Below are positions 26,053 to 35,100 of a stretch of 64,000 nt of DNA, in pieces. The DNA is from Actinobacteria bacterium IMCC26207 (GTDB lineage Bacteria > Actinomycetota > Acidimicrobiia > Acidimicrobiales > Microtrichaceae), in the NCBI GenBank assembly GCA_001025035.1, contig LCZK01000005.1, forward strand, positions 183,306 to 247,305. The letters run 5' to 3'. A program made the translations under genes and the position numbers. Each line of letters begins with the position of its first letter. Within the stretch, counting starts at the first letter, position 1. The notes under the pieces are model-generated. The model did no database searches, was not told the DNA's origin, and was given only the letters and a program-made list of their open reading frames with translations.

Positions 26053-27420
26053 TTAGGGGATGTCCCGTGCAAGGCGAACCCCAGAGAACATCCAACTCTT
26101 GGCCGGTGCAAAAAAATTACGATAGGTCCTGCGCGCATGGCCTGCGGGTGTCGCAAAACTGCTGCCCCGCAGCACTTGTTGATTCATCATGAACTTGCCG
26201 TTGTATTCCCCGATGGCTCCAGCGCTTGCCCGGTAACCGGGGTACGGGCGATACGAAGATTCAGTCCATTGCCAGAGTTCCCCGAACCACTGCTGTGCGT
26301 CAGGCGAACTACCTGCCGAACGAGGGGCCAGTACGTACAGGTTGAGGTGGGCGCCAGCCACCGGGGCATTGGCAGCAACCTCCCATTCGGCCTCGGTGGG
26401 TAGCCTTGCGCCACTCCACCGGGCGAACGCATCGGCCTCAAACCAACTGATGTTGCTGACCGGTTGGTGAGGGTTGAGCGGCTGCTTCCCAGCCAGTCCG
26501 AAGACCTTCCACTCAGTACCTTCGGCTCGCCAGTACATCGGCGCTGCCAGTTCCTGCTCGGCAACGAGAGCCCACCCCTCGGCCATCCACAACTCAGAGC
26601 GGCAGTATCCGCCGTCCTCTAAGAACTCCAACCACTCACCGCAGGTGATCAGTCGATCAGAAATTTCATAGGGGCTCAGATACACCTGATGCTGAGGGCG
26701 TTCGTTGTCGAAACAGAATGTGGCCCTATCGGCTGCTGCGGACTCGGCTTGGCCGATTGTCGCTAGGCCACCCTCATGGCGCAACCAATTCATCGGCGCA
26801 GTCGCTGTTACCTGCCCCGCATCAGTTCTGCCTTCATCAATTCTGCCTTCATCAGCTCTGCCTTCATCAGCGCTGCCTTCATCAGCTCTGCCTTCATCAG
26901 GTTTGTAGGCCGGCGAAGCTGGATGCAGGGAGAGAAGATGCAGTGCATCCATCACGAGTAACTCCTGATGCTGCTGCTCGTGATGCAGACCCAAGGTCAG
27001 CAGGTCAGCAACTTCAGCTGAACCCTCGGATTCGAAGAGTCGGTTGAGTTCTGCGTCCACGTAGCGGCGGTAGCGGCCGACCTCCTCAGCACTCGGCCGC
27101 GAAAGTAGGCCACGTTCAGCGCGCGGGTGGCGTGAGCCGAGGGATTCGTAATACGAGTTGAACAGATGAGCAAACTCGGAATTGAATGGCTCGTAGCTCT
27201 CTAGGTGGGGCTGCAGCAGGAATGTTTCAAAGAACCAAGTGGTGTGGGCGCGATGCCATTTGGCGGGTGATGCATCCGGCATGGACTGCACGGTTTGGTC
27301 CTCTGGGCTAAGCGGGGCCGCTAGCTGCTCAGTCAGTTCGCGAACGCGAAGCAGATCATCAACCTGGGTCTGGTTCTGAGTCAGCTGGGGATCAGAATGT
27401 GAGACCTCTGGTTGGATCAT
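26053..27420 (-). CDS. egtB: Ergothioneine biosynthesis sulfoxide synthase EgtB
   Basis: EgtB joins trimethylhistidine (hercynine) to gamma-glutamylcysteine or cysteine with O2 through a non-heme iron. This 455-residue protein has an N-terminal DinB_2 domain with the iron-binding triad: His in WHRAHTTWFFET and HxxxH in LGLHHEQQHQEL. A C-terminal FGE-sulfatase domain ends with GVRLARD, with RLPTEAEWEVAA inside it. The start overlaps the egtD stop by 4 bp (ATGA). The linker carries a five-copy DEGRA-like repeat. EgtC and EgtA are absent from the neighbourhood. Confidence 0.92.
   Translation of the reverse strand: MIQPEVSHSDPQLTQNQTQVDDLLRVRELTEQLAAPLSPEDQTVQSMPDASPAKWHRAHTTWFFETFLLQPHLESYEPFNSEFAHLFNSYYESLGSRHPRAERGLLSRPSAEEVGRYRRYVDAELNRLFESEGSAEVADLLTLGLHHEQQHQELLVMDALHLLSLHPASPAYKPDEGRADEGSADEGRADEGRIDEGRTDAGQVTATAPMNWLRHEGGLATIGQAESAAADRATFCFDNERPQHQVYLSPYEISDRLITCGEWLEFLEDGGYCRSELWMAEGWALVAEQELAAPMYWRAEGTEWKVFGLAGKQPLNPHQPVSNISWFEADAFARWSGARLPTEAEWEVAANAPVAGAHLNLYVLAPRSAGSSPDAQQWFGELWQWTESSYRPYPGYRASAGAIGEYNGKFMMNQQVLRGSSFATPAGHARRTYRNFFAPAKSWMFSGVRLARDIP
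26820..26894 (-). repeat. 15-bp coding tandem repeat inside egtB
   Basis: Five consecutive 15-bp units of the form CATCAGYTCTGCCTT (plus a partial sixth) run through the egtB linker. On the coding strand they give DEGRA, DEGSA, DEGRA, DEGRI, DEGRT. The units differ at only one to three positions, so the array looks recent and slippage-prone, and the period of 15 keeps the frame. It lies between the DinB and FGE domains, where length change should be tolerated. Confidence 0.9.
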
Positions 27421-28409
27421 CGAATTGCCAGCCACAGTGCAAAGTCCTGGGCTGAGTCTGTCCAACAGTGCAGCGTGTGGAATCCGGCGGCTGTGAGTTC
27501 AGATCGAACCTGCTGAGGATCAAACTTTGTGCTGATCTCGCTCAAGAGGTCCTCTCCTTCAGAGAAAGAAATCTCTAGGTCTAAGTCACGAATCGGTACG
27601 AGTTGCTCGCAGCAAGAACGCAGGCGCATCTCGATGCAGGAATCTTCTTCGTTAAAGCAGGCCACATGCTCAAACTCATCAAGATTGAACTCTGCGTGGA
27701 GTTGTTTATTCAGCACCGAGAGCAGATTCTTGTTAAAGGCTGCAGTCACCCCAGAACTGTCGTCGTAGGCGGCAATCAGCCTGGACCTGTCTTTCAGCAG
27801 GTCTGTGCCGAGCAGCAGTGAATCCCCGGGTTGCAGTATCTGAGCGAGGGATGCAAGAAAAGTTGCACGGTGAGCCGCGTCAAAGTTTCCGATCGTTCCC
27901 CCCAGAAAGGCAACCATGCGAGTACCGCCAGCGGGGAGTGCCCAGAGGTGTTGCGTGAAGTCCCCGACGATGCCTCCAACTTCTGCTTGCGGATAGTCCG
28001 CTTGGATTTGAGCGACAGCGTGACGCATGGTCGCCTCGGCTACGTCAAAGGCCACAAAGCGATGCAAGCTCTGCGCATCCTCAAAGGCCTGGAGTAACAA
28101 CTGAGTCTTCTCAGAGGTTCCCGAGCCCAGTTCGATCAGTGTGGTGGCAGCGCTGAGTTCGCAGATTTCTGCAGCGTGAGATTCAAGGATGGCTCGTTCA
28201 GTTCTTGTGGGGTAATACTCCGCTAAGTGCGTGATCTGCTCGAATAGTTCACAGCCCTGCTCGTCATACAGCCACTTCGGGGAGAGTTCCTTTGGGTAGC
28301 CAAGTAGACCGGCGGTTACCTCTTGGCAGAGTTCTTCTCGTTGTTGTTCCGGCGACAGGTACACCGCTATCTGCGAAGCGTCGCGCTCAGTGGCCTGGAC
28401 ATGAGTCAT
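27417..28409 (-). CDS. egtD: Histidine N-alpha-methyltransferase EgtD
   Basis: EgtD trimethylates histidine to hercynine using S-adenosylmethionine, the first step to ergothioneine. This 330-residue protein has the family signature FEQITHLAEYYPTRTE, a SAM site IELGSGTSEKTQLLL, AFDVAEATMR, and a GGTIGNF loop. Length and motifs are normal. Its ATG overlaps the stop of the upstream glycosyltransferase-like gene (ATGA), and its own stop overlaps egtB, so three genes are chained by 4-bp overlaps. Confidence 0.95.
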   Translation of the reverse strand: MTHVQATERDASQIAVYLSPEQQREELCQEVTAGLLGYPKELSPKWLYDEQGCELFEQITHLAEYYPTRTERAILESHAAEICELSAATTLIELGSGTSEKTQLLLQAFEDAQSLHRFVAFDVAEATMRHAVAQIQADYPQAEVGGIVGDFTQHLWALPAGGTRMVAFLGGTIGNFDAAHRATFLASLAQILQPGDSLLLGTDLLKDRSRLIAAYDDSSGVTAAFNKNLLSVLNKQLHAEFNLDEFEHVACFNEEDSCIEMRLRSCCEQLVPIRDLDLEISFSEGEDLLSEISTKFDPQQVRSELTAAGFHTLHCWTDSAQDFALWLAIR

Positions 28410-29881
28410 GGAAGGGGTTCCTCGGGGTGTCGGGCTGAGGGGACTCTGCCGGCGGAGTTGAATGACAAGAACCTATTGCGTAAGCCCCCCAAGGGCAGGT
28501 CAGCCTGCTCAGAGGGGCGTGCCCAGATCAGGAGAACTACCAACATGACAAGGTTGATCCACGTGGCGCGATGCTCGAGCAATTTGCCGAAGGCAGTCAG
28601 TGGACGGTTTCCTGCCCCGTTCGCATAGGCGATCAATAAGAACGCAGCTTGGAATTGCAGCAGAAGTGTCGAGCGGGAACTCCAAGCAAGCATTGCAACG
28701 GGCAGCAACATGGCGCCATACCAGGGCATCACGTAGGCAGCTGAGATGCACAGGAGCAGCCCTGCTGCTGTTGCAGCCTCGCCCGGGTGGCGTGCTCGTC
28801 GGTACTGCCAGAGCACAACAACAAAACACAACAGGAGTAGCAGCAGTGAGTACCGAGAAATGTTCTGAGCTACTGCGTCAATTGCCCCATCCCGGGTTGC
28901 GCCGAGGTCTTGCAGCGACGCGATCTGTCGGGTCCGTAGGGACTTCCAAAGCGAGAATCTGCTGTCATCTCCGGCGCTTTGTTGAATCGGACGAAGAGAG
29001 TCGATTCCCCCGACAAGCAAGTAGGCCAAGCCCACCGCAACAGCGATGGGCGTAGCAAGGCGCAGTGCGGGTCGGGTTCCTCGTCGCCAGAACACCCAAG
29101 CCAGGATTGCAACAATTGGAAAGGCTACGGACAGTTTGATAGCGATCGCTAAGGCCGCCAAGCCTCCAGCGAGCCCATGGCGATGGTCCTCGGCAAGCAG
29201 CACTACTCCGAGCAAGGCAAGGCCGATGAGGACGTCATTGTGGGCATCGTTCACGGTTGCAAGAATGACCGGGGAGCATCCCAGAGCTAGCACAGACAAG
29301 CTGCTGTTTGTCCTCCTTGCGATCAGGAGCACAGCGGCAAAAGCGGCCGAAGCGATGACACTTTGCCAGAGCAGCCGAATGGCCAGCTCGGAGGTGCCAG
29401 CAATGCTTGCAACAACCGCTGCAAGGCCAACAAAAACCGGGCCATACATGGAGTTCTGGTCATGCCACCGAGAGGCTACAAACCCCAGAGTTGGGTCTGT
29501 GGGAGCGGAACTCGGTGGGTGAAAAAAGGGGTTCAAGTGATGCACCGAAACTAGGCGGCCGTAGGAGTTGTAGAGGTACAAATCCCGGGAGTGATGGATT
29601 GGTGCGATCGCAACCATGACTAGGGCTATGCCGCTCAAGGCAATCGCAGCATTCATCGGCACAGCAGTTCCATGACGAGAACTGACAAGCATTGCTAGGT
29701 ATGCGGCGACTGCAGCCACAAGAACAATCAGACTGGTGGCCCCCGGCTCGTTTGCCCCCCAAAGGAGCCAGAGGACTGTCAGACCAACGGCAGCAATCGG
29801 CGTGGCCCACTGCAGTGCCGTCAGCAGCAGCGGGGATTGCCATGTAGCGGCCCGAGGCGATGCAGTGTCGGGGGCAGTCAC
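28406..29881 (-). CDS. GT-C family polyprenyl-phosphate-dependent mannosyltransferase-like membrane protein
   Basis: This 491-residue integral membrane protein with about 11-12 hydrophobic helices starts at GTG. An early extracytoplasmic acidic motif HHSRDLYLYNSYGRL fits the GT-C catalytic loop, and the region SRWHDQNSMYGPVFVGLA and LGCSPVILATVNDAHND resembles MptA/MptB-type alpha-mannosyltransferases. Such enzymes use polyprenyl-phosphate sugars to build envelope glycans. It is the first gene of an operon with egtD and egtB, each joined by ATGA overlaps; the functional reason is not known. Confidence 0.75.
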   Translation of the reverse strand: MTAPDTASPRAATWQSPLLLTALQWATPIAAVGLTVLWLLWGANEPGATSLIVLVAAVAAYLAMLVSSRHGTAVPMNAAIALSGIALVMVAIAPIHHSRDLYLYNSYGRLVSVHHLNPFFHPPSSAPTDPTLGFVASRWHDQNSMYGPVFVGLAAVVASIAGTSELAIRLLWQSVIASAAFAAVLLIARRTNSSLSVLALGCSPVILATVNDAHNDVLIGLALLGVVLLAEDHRHGLAGGLAALAIAIKLSVAFPIVAILAWVFWRRGTRPALRLATPIAVAVGLAYLLVGGIDSLRPIQQSAGDDSRFSLWKSLRTRQIASLQDLGATRDGAIDAVAQNISRYSLLLLLLCFVVVLWQYRRARHPGEAATAAGLLLCISAAYVMPWYGAMLLPVAMLAWSSRSTLLLQFQAAFLLIAYANGAGNRPLTAFGKLLEHRATWINLVMLVVLLIWARPSEQADLPLGGLRNRFLSFNSAGRVPSARHPEEPLP

Positions 29882-29978
29882 AGAAATACGAATTTACACC
29901 CCAGCCGCTGGCCGTGAGTTCTCAAATCAACACCCTGATCTTGGGCTTGTAAAAACTCGCCTCGGCCTGGTCGGGTAG

Positions 29979-30896
29979 TTAGCCGAGCAACTCTTGAACT
30001 TGATCCCCAATCGGGATGTTCCCCTGGCGAACAGCGGCCTGATTGGCAGCGCGATCCTCGGGTTCGTACAAGTAGTTCGCCATGATCCCGAACGAGCGCT
30101 CATTTCCTCGATCCGACAGATCAGCCTTGGGGTTTATCTGAACAAGGCGAGCCCCGTTTCCTAGGTGGAACCTGGCCACGGGGTCGATCGGGCGTCCAGT
30201 TTCACCCAGGCTGGACAAGTAACGCGCGCAGCCTTTCAGGAGTTCCTCGGGGCTGTGACTCACAGCTTGCTCCCGAAAGAGCCACTCGCGGTAACCGGGG
30301 ATGGGTGAGAGCGTCACGAACTGATTCAGCCCAGGAAGCTCGGATTTGAGCAGATCCATAGCTCCTGTCAGCAACGATGCGCCGCCCGGAATTCCGCTCA
30401 GACCAGGCTCAACATTCCAAATCGAATAAAAGACTGCAGTGCTAGCAACTGATGGGTCTAGTTGGGTTCGATTTGGGTCCAGGATTTGAAGCATTGCTGC
30501 GGGCCTCGAATCAAGAAGCGCAACCCACACCACGTTCAGCGGATGCCCCCGAAGCAGGGGATGCTCGAGAACGAAACAGCGCCGGTCCGGAGCGAATCGG
30601 TCAGCAATGTCAGCTTTGCGATCCGCTGGGCTGCTCGAAGCAAACGGATGAATCGGCTCAGCAAGAGCCAGACGGTCACACAGGTCCCCAGGCTCGCCAA
30701 GCGTGAGCCTGCGAACGGCCATCGGAGCGCTCTCGAGTCGTATCTTCAATTCTGCTGTCACTGCGGCGAGTTCATCTGACGGGTCCGCCGCCGACACCGA
30801 GCTCAAAGGCACTGTTGCGTCCCTACTTGCCAACAGTTCGGCCCTTCGAAGGACCAAGTTCAGCAGGTCAGGCTGGTTCGCTCGGTCCAGGGTCAC
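29979..30896 (-). CDS. Malonyl-CoA decarboxylase-like protein, C-terminal catalytic domain only
   Basis: This 305-residue protein with a GTG start resembles the GNAT-like catalytic domain of malonyl-CoA decarboxylase (malonyl-CoA to acetyl-CoA and CO2). Segments RRCFVLEHPLLRGHPLNVVW, FYSIWNVEPGLSGI, FVTLSPIPGYREWL with S197, and ARFHLGNGARL with H244 match the family's catalytic Ser/His regions. The N-terminal helical domain of longer enzymes is reduced, and the spacing between Ser and His is shorter than I recall for the human enzyme. A palindrome sits directly 5' of the start. It is monocistronic. Confidence 0.75.
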   Translation of the reverse strand: MTLDRANQPDLLNLVLRRAELLASRDATVPLSSVSAADPSDELAAVTAELKIRLESAPMAVRRLTLGEPGDLCDRLALAEPIHPFASSSPADRKADIADRFAPDRRCFVLEHPLLRGHPLNVVWVALLDSRPAAMLQILDPNRTQLDPSVASTAVFYSIWNVEPGLSGIPGGASLLTGAMDLLKSELPGLNQFVTLSPIPGYREWLFREQAVSHSPEELLKGCARYLSSLGETGRPIDPVARFHLGNGARLVQINPKADLSDRGNERSFGIMANYLYEPEDRAANQAAVRQGNIPIGDQVQELLG

Positions 30897-30898
30897 CT

Positions 30899-30913
30899 CT
30901 GTATTGAATACAG
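30899..30913. promoter_or_regulatory. 15-bp palindrome at the start of the malonyl-CoA decarboxylase-like gene
   Basis: CTGTATTGAATACAG is a perfect palindrome with 7-bp arms and one central base. It ends 2 bp before the GTG start. TGTAT/ATACA arms resemble sites of GntR-type regulators, including those of malonate genes, but no regulator gene is adjacent. Its place over the ribosome-binding region would block initiation or translation. Confidence 0.5.
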
Positions 30914-31001
30914 CCTGAGTAATTCAAGCAAGAGCGGGCTCTCAGTTAACTAGAACAACGCGGCGGAGTTGAGGCCCTCGGGCAGTACGCTCAACAGGGC
31001 C

Positions 31002-32120
31002 ATGAAGACCCACCTCCGCATAGGAAAACTGCTCGGTGTACCCATCGGTCTGAACTGGGGTGTGCTCATTGTGTGCGTGCTGTTGGCATTTAGCTTGGCC
31101 ACCATCTCGTTGCCGGTAGCCGCTCCCGATCACCCGACAAGCGCTTATTGGTTTGCAGGGGTGATTGGCGTCATCGGTTTTTTAGTCTCTCTAGTCGGCC
31201 ACGAACTGGGACATAGCTACATCGCGGATCGAAATGACGTGAAGGTAGTTGAGATCACACTTTGGCTGTTTGGCGGGGTAGCCAAGCTAGAAGGCGACGC
31301 GGACAACCCCGGTGCGGAGTTCCGTATTGCTGCTGCAGGACCGGCCATGAGCTTTGTCATGGCGGGCATCTTTGCTGGCTGCTTTTGGTTTGTTGATCAA
31401 TTGAATGGCTCACGGGTTTTGCTGAGTCTGTTGATTTGGCTGAGCGCAATCAACGTGGTGCTTGCCATCAGCAACCTGTTGCCAGCGTTTCCCTTAGATG
31501 GTGGTCGAATGCTTCGTGCCATCTTGTGGCGGCGATCACGCCGCAAAATTCCTGCAACTCGCATGGCTGCTTTAATTGGGCAGATTCTTGCAGTAGCGCT
31601 GGTGGTCTTCTCGCTTGCCTGCATTGCTTGGTGGTCGGTGTGGTCTGGATTCTGGATTCTGATTCTTGCCGTGTTCCTCTTTGTTGCGGCCCGTTCCGAA
31701 TGGAAGGCCTCTGCAGCGCAGCCCGAGCTATTAGACCGAGCAGTTGGCGGACTTGGAAGAAAGCTGCCTAGCCCGCTGGCTTGCACAGCTTCGATCGCGC
31801 AGCTTGAGCAGACGCTAAAGCGAAACCCTGGCGCTCCGCTTGTTCCTGTTGTGGATTCACTCGGTCACGTGGCTTCGCTAGTCATGCCTGATGCGGTACT
31901 TCGCGTGCCGCCGGCACAGCGTTCAGTCGTCCCCATTGAGTCTTTTGTCGAGCCAATGTGGAGCCTTCCACGGGTGCATCCCAGCGAGTCTGTTGCAGAG
32001 GTATTGGGGCGATTGGGGTCCGGTCAGTCCTGGCGGGCCGTCGTAACTGATGGAACCACAGTTCACGGAGTGTTGTGTTCCGAGGACATGGAACAAGTGC
32101 TTGAGTTGGCAACCTCGTGA
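31002..32120 (+). CDS. Site-2-type intramembrane zinc metalloprotease (M50, Rip3-like) with C-terminal CBS-like region
   Basis: This 372-residue membrane protease has HELGH at residues 67-71 within a transmembrane helix. The third zinc ligand is in LLPAFPLDGGRMLR (D166). Six or so membrane segments span residues 15-230. The C-terminal 130 residues (PLVPVVDSLGHVASLVMPDAV and repeats) look like paired CBS domains, as in mycobacterial Rip3. ATG 31002 (MKTHLRIGKLLGVPIGLNWG) is the family-type start; the open frame begins at TTG 30969. Substrates may be anti-sigma factors, but none is nearby. Confidence 0.9.
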   Translation: MKTHLRIGKLLGVPIGLNWGVLIVCVLLAFSLATISLPVAAPDHPTSAYWFAGVIGVIGFLVSLVGHELGHSYIADRNDVKVVEITLWLFGGVAKLEGDADNPGAEFRIAAAGPAMSFVMAGIFAGCFWFVDQLNGSRVLLSLLIWLSAINVVLAISNLLPAFPLDGGRMLRAILWRRSRRKIPATRMAALIGQILAVALVVFSLACIAWWSVWSGFWILILAVFLFVAARSEWKASAAQPELLDRAVGGLGRKLPSPLACTASIAQLEQTLKRNPGAPLVPVVDSLGHVASLVMPDAVLRVPPAQRSVVPIESFVEPMWSLPRVHPSESVAEVLGRLGSGQSWRAVVTDGTTVHGVLCSEDMEQVLELATS

Positions 32121-32177
32121 GGCTCAAGATGTCTAGCCTCACCGGGTTGCGTCACCTGCAGGAGTAGGGTTCGCAGG

Positions 32178-35100
32178 ATGTCGTTCGTTTCCGGTAAGCG
32201 GCCCGGAATCGGGACCTGGAGGATGTCTGTCGCTGTGCTGCGACAGCGCCGCCGACTAGTACTCGCGACTGTTGCTATTGCGCTGAGCGTTGGCTATTTG
32301 GCCGGCGCTCTCACCCTGCTTGATCGCGTCTCTGAGGGACTCGCAGACTTGGCCGCCGCTGGCGCCGAACCTGCGGACCTTATTGTCGAGGGAGACGTCG
32401 CCTATGAGTCTGCCCTTGAGCAGACCCGTCGGCTCATTCCAAGCTTTATTGCACAGTCCCTTGAGGGGCAACAGGGCATAGCGGCTGTCTCGCCCCGTAT
32501 CGAAGAGGCCACGGTGTTGCTAGGTGCGGACGGCGAGCCGATTGTCGCGCCGGGCCTATCGGAGCAACCGCTTGGATCGAATTGGCCCTCGGATGCGCAA
32601 CTGACGCCCTATGAATTTGTGGGCAAGGGTCGGCCACCTGCGGCTCCGAATGAGGTCGTGATCGACAAGCGATCGGCCGCCAAAGCGGGGCTACAAGTTG
32701 GCGATCAGGTGGTGGTGGCGGGCAAGACCAAAATTGCACCCTATGAAATCGTCGGGATCATTACTACCGACAAGGGCAACCTGCCCGATGGGTCAAGTTT
32801 GGCTCTCTTCTCTACCGAGCAGGCTCGCATTCTCTTTGACCTTCCGGACAACGACAACCGGGTAGCAATTCGCCTGACCAAAGACGCAGACCCTGCGCTA
32901 GTCCAAGCCAGAATCGCAGCGAGTCTGCCCGCTGGAGCAATTGTCGTTGACGGGCCCACAGGGGCAGTGCATCGCCAAGAAAGCCTGACTCGCAGTTTTG
33001 CTCTGATCCGAGGGCTCATTATTGGTTTCGCTGCACTGGCGTTGTTGGTGGGCATGGCCACCGTGGCGAACTCGCTCACGCTGTTGTATTCCTATAGGCG
33101 ACAAAGCTTTGCAACCTTCCGCCTGTTCGGAGCGAAGCGTCATCAGTTGATGCAAGTGGCGCTGCTCGAAGCAGCAGTGTTAGCCGTGATCGGATCTGTC
33201 ATCGGTGCCCCGGTTGGACTCTTGCTTGCCAGGTTGATCGAAGCGGTTTTGGGTTCGCTCGGAACAGCGATCCCAGTAGGCGGGTCCCTAGTTTCGATAC
33301 CGGCCTTGGTGCTGGCCGTAGTGGTTGGGTGTGTTGCAACCCTGTTGGCGGCAGTGTTTCCTGCGTGGCGAGCATGCTCGGTGGCGCCTATTGAAGCTGT
33401 TGTAGAAGCCGAGACGGTGCGCTCACCCTCGGTGTTTTTCCGCTTTCTGCGGTCAGTGTTGATGGGCGTTGCAGCGGCGGTACTAGTTGGTGGCTTCATG
33501 ATCATCACCAACACCGCTAACAGTGTTGCTGTCTCTGTTGCCATCTTCGTCCTCGTGGCCGTTGTGTTTGTTTCGATGGTGCCAACGGTGCTTGCCTCTG
33601 CAGTTGCACTTGGCATTCGTGCGGTGCCCACCCGATCCAAGGCACTTCGACGAATCGGTGCCCGAGATGCACTACGCAACCGCACCAGAACTGCGGCTAC
33701 CACGGGGGCACTCTTATTAGCCACGGGTGTGGTTGCCGGTCTTGCAGTATTCCTCGCTTCGTTCACCTCGGCCATTGACTCTGACGTTGGCGACCTAGTG
33801 CAGTCCGACCTAGTTATTGACTCCGGGACCTTTACTCGCGGTGGCCTGCCGGCTGACTTGTTAGAGCGAGTCTCGGAGTTGCCAGATGTAGAAGCAGTCA
33901 GTGGCTGGCAAGTAGGACGAGTCACAATTAATCAGGTGCCCGTTCGCCTGACAGGTATTGATGGGGACTCTCTTGATCAGGTGCTCTCACCCGGGTGGAT
34001 TGGTGTGACGCCCAAGGAAATCAGCCTCGAGGGAGTAGCGCTGGCGGAGAAGACAGCGAAGCAACTCGGTGTTCAGGTTGGCGATCAGATTGCGGTTGAG
34101 TTTACGAGCCAAGGAATCGAGACCCTCAAGGTGGAGGGCATCTACGGAACTGGTTCGCTGCTGCTAGGCGAGGCGGTCATAGACCGAGAGATCGTCAGTC
34201 GCCAAGTTCCGGCCTCGGTGGATATTGCTGGACTGGTCGCACTCAAGAACGACACTGCAGCGGCGCGCCGTTCAGTTGAAAAGCTGGCGAAGAGCTACGG
34301 AGTGAAATCGGTTTTGCGGCCAGCGGAGTTCGTGTCGAGTCGCGCCGATCTACTGCGCGGCTTTGAGCGGGTCATTCAATGGATGTTGTTATTTACGCTT
34401 CTGCAGGCGCTAGTCGGTGTGATCAATACCCTGCTGTTGTCGGTAGGGGAGCGCCGCCGGGAGTTCGGCTTGCTCCGTGCTGCCGGTGCGAGCCGACGTC
34501 AGGTCCTGCGATTGGTTTTGGTTGAAGGGGCAGCTTTTGCCGTCATCGGGACCCTCTTGGGGCTGCTCATAGGGATCTTGGGAGCCCGAGTAGCGGTGAA
34601 TTCCCTGAGCAGTTTCGGAATCTCTGGATTTGTAATCCCGGTACCGGTTCTGTTGGTCACTACAGTGGCAGCTTCAACTCTGGGAATCATTGCCGCAGCA
34701 GTTCCAGCGCGATGGGCAGCTTCTGTGCCGCCACTTGAAGCACTCGGAGACTCGGGAGGATCTGCGTCGATGAGGGGCAAGCGTAAGAAGGCAAAGACAC
34801 CCAAGAGTGCTGAGCCTGTCGTTACGACAAGCCCGACAAGCCCGACAAGCCCCACTAAGCGTCGGGGATCCTCGAGCGATGAGTTCTTGTCTGTTCCGAC
34901 GTTCTCGCGCGAACAGGCGCTGCATGCCATAGCAACAGCAGCGCTAGTAACCGAAGAAGATGTGTTCTCTATCGCAACGCCAGTAGCTGTTCCTGTGACG
35001 GCCCCAGTCGAATCTGCTGCCCCGCAACCTGCACCTGCTGCTCCTGATCCTGTTCCCCAGGCGGTTCCTCCGCTAGCCACTAATCCGTTTGCCGCTATTC

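Noticed and set aside
26820..26894. Regular 15-bp repeats considered as a CRISPR array
   Set aside because: Units are contiguous without spacers and are in frame within egtB. No cas genes are present in the window.
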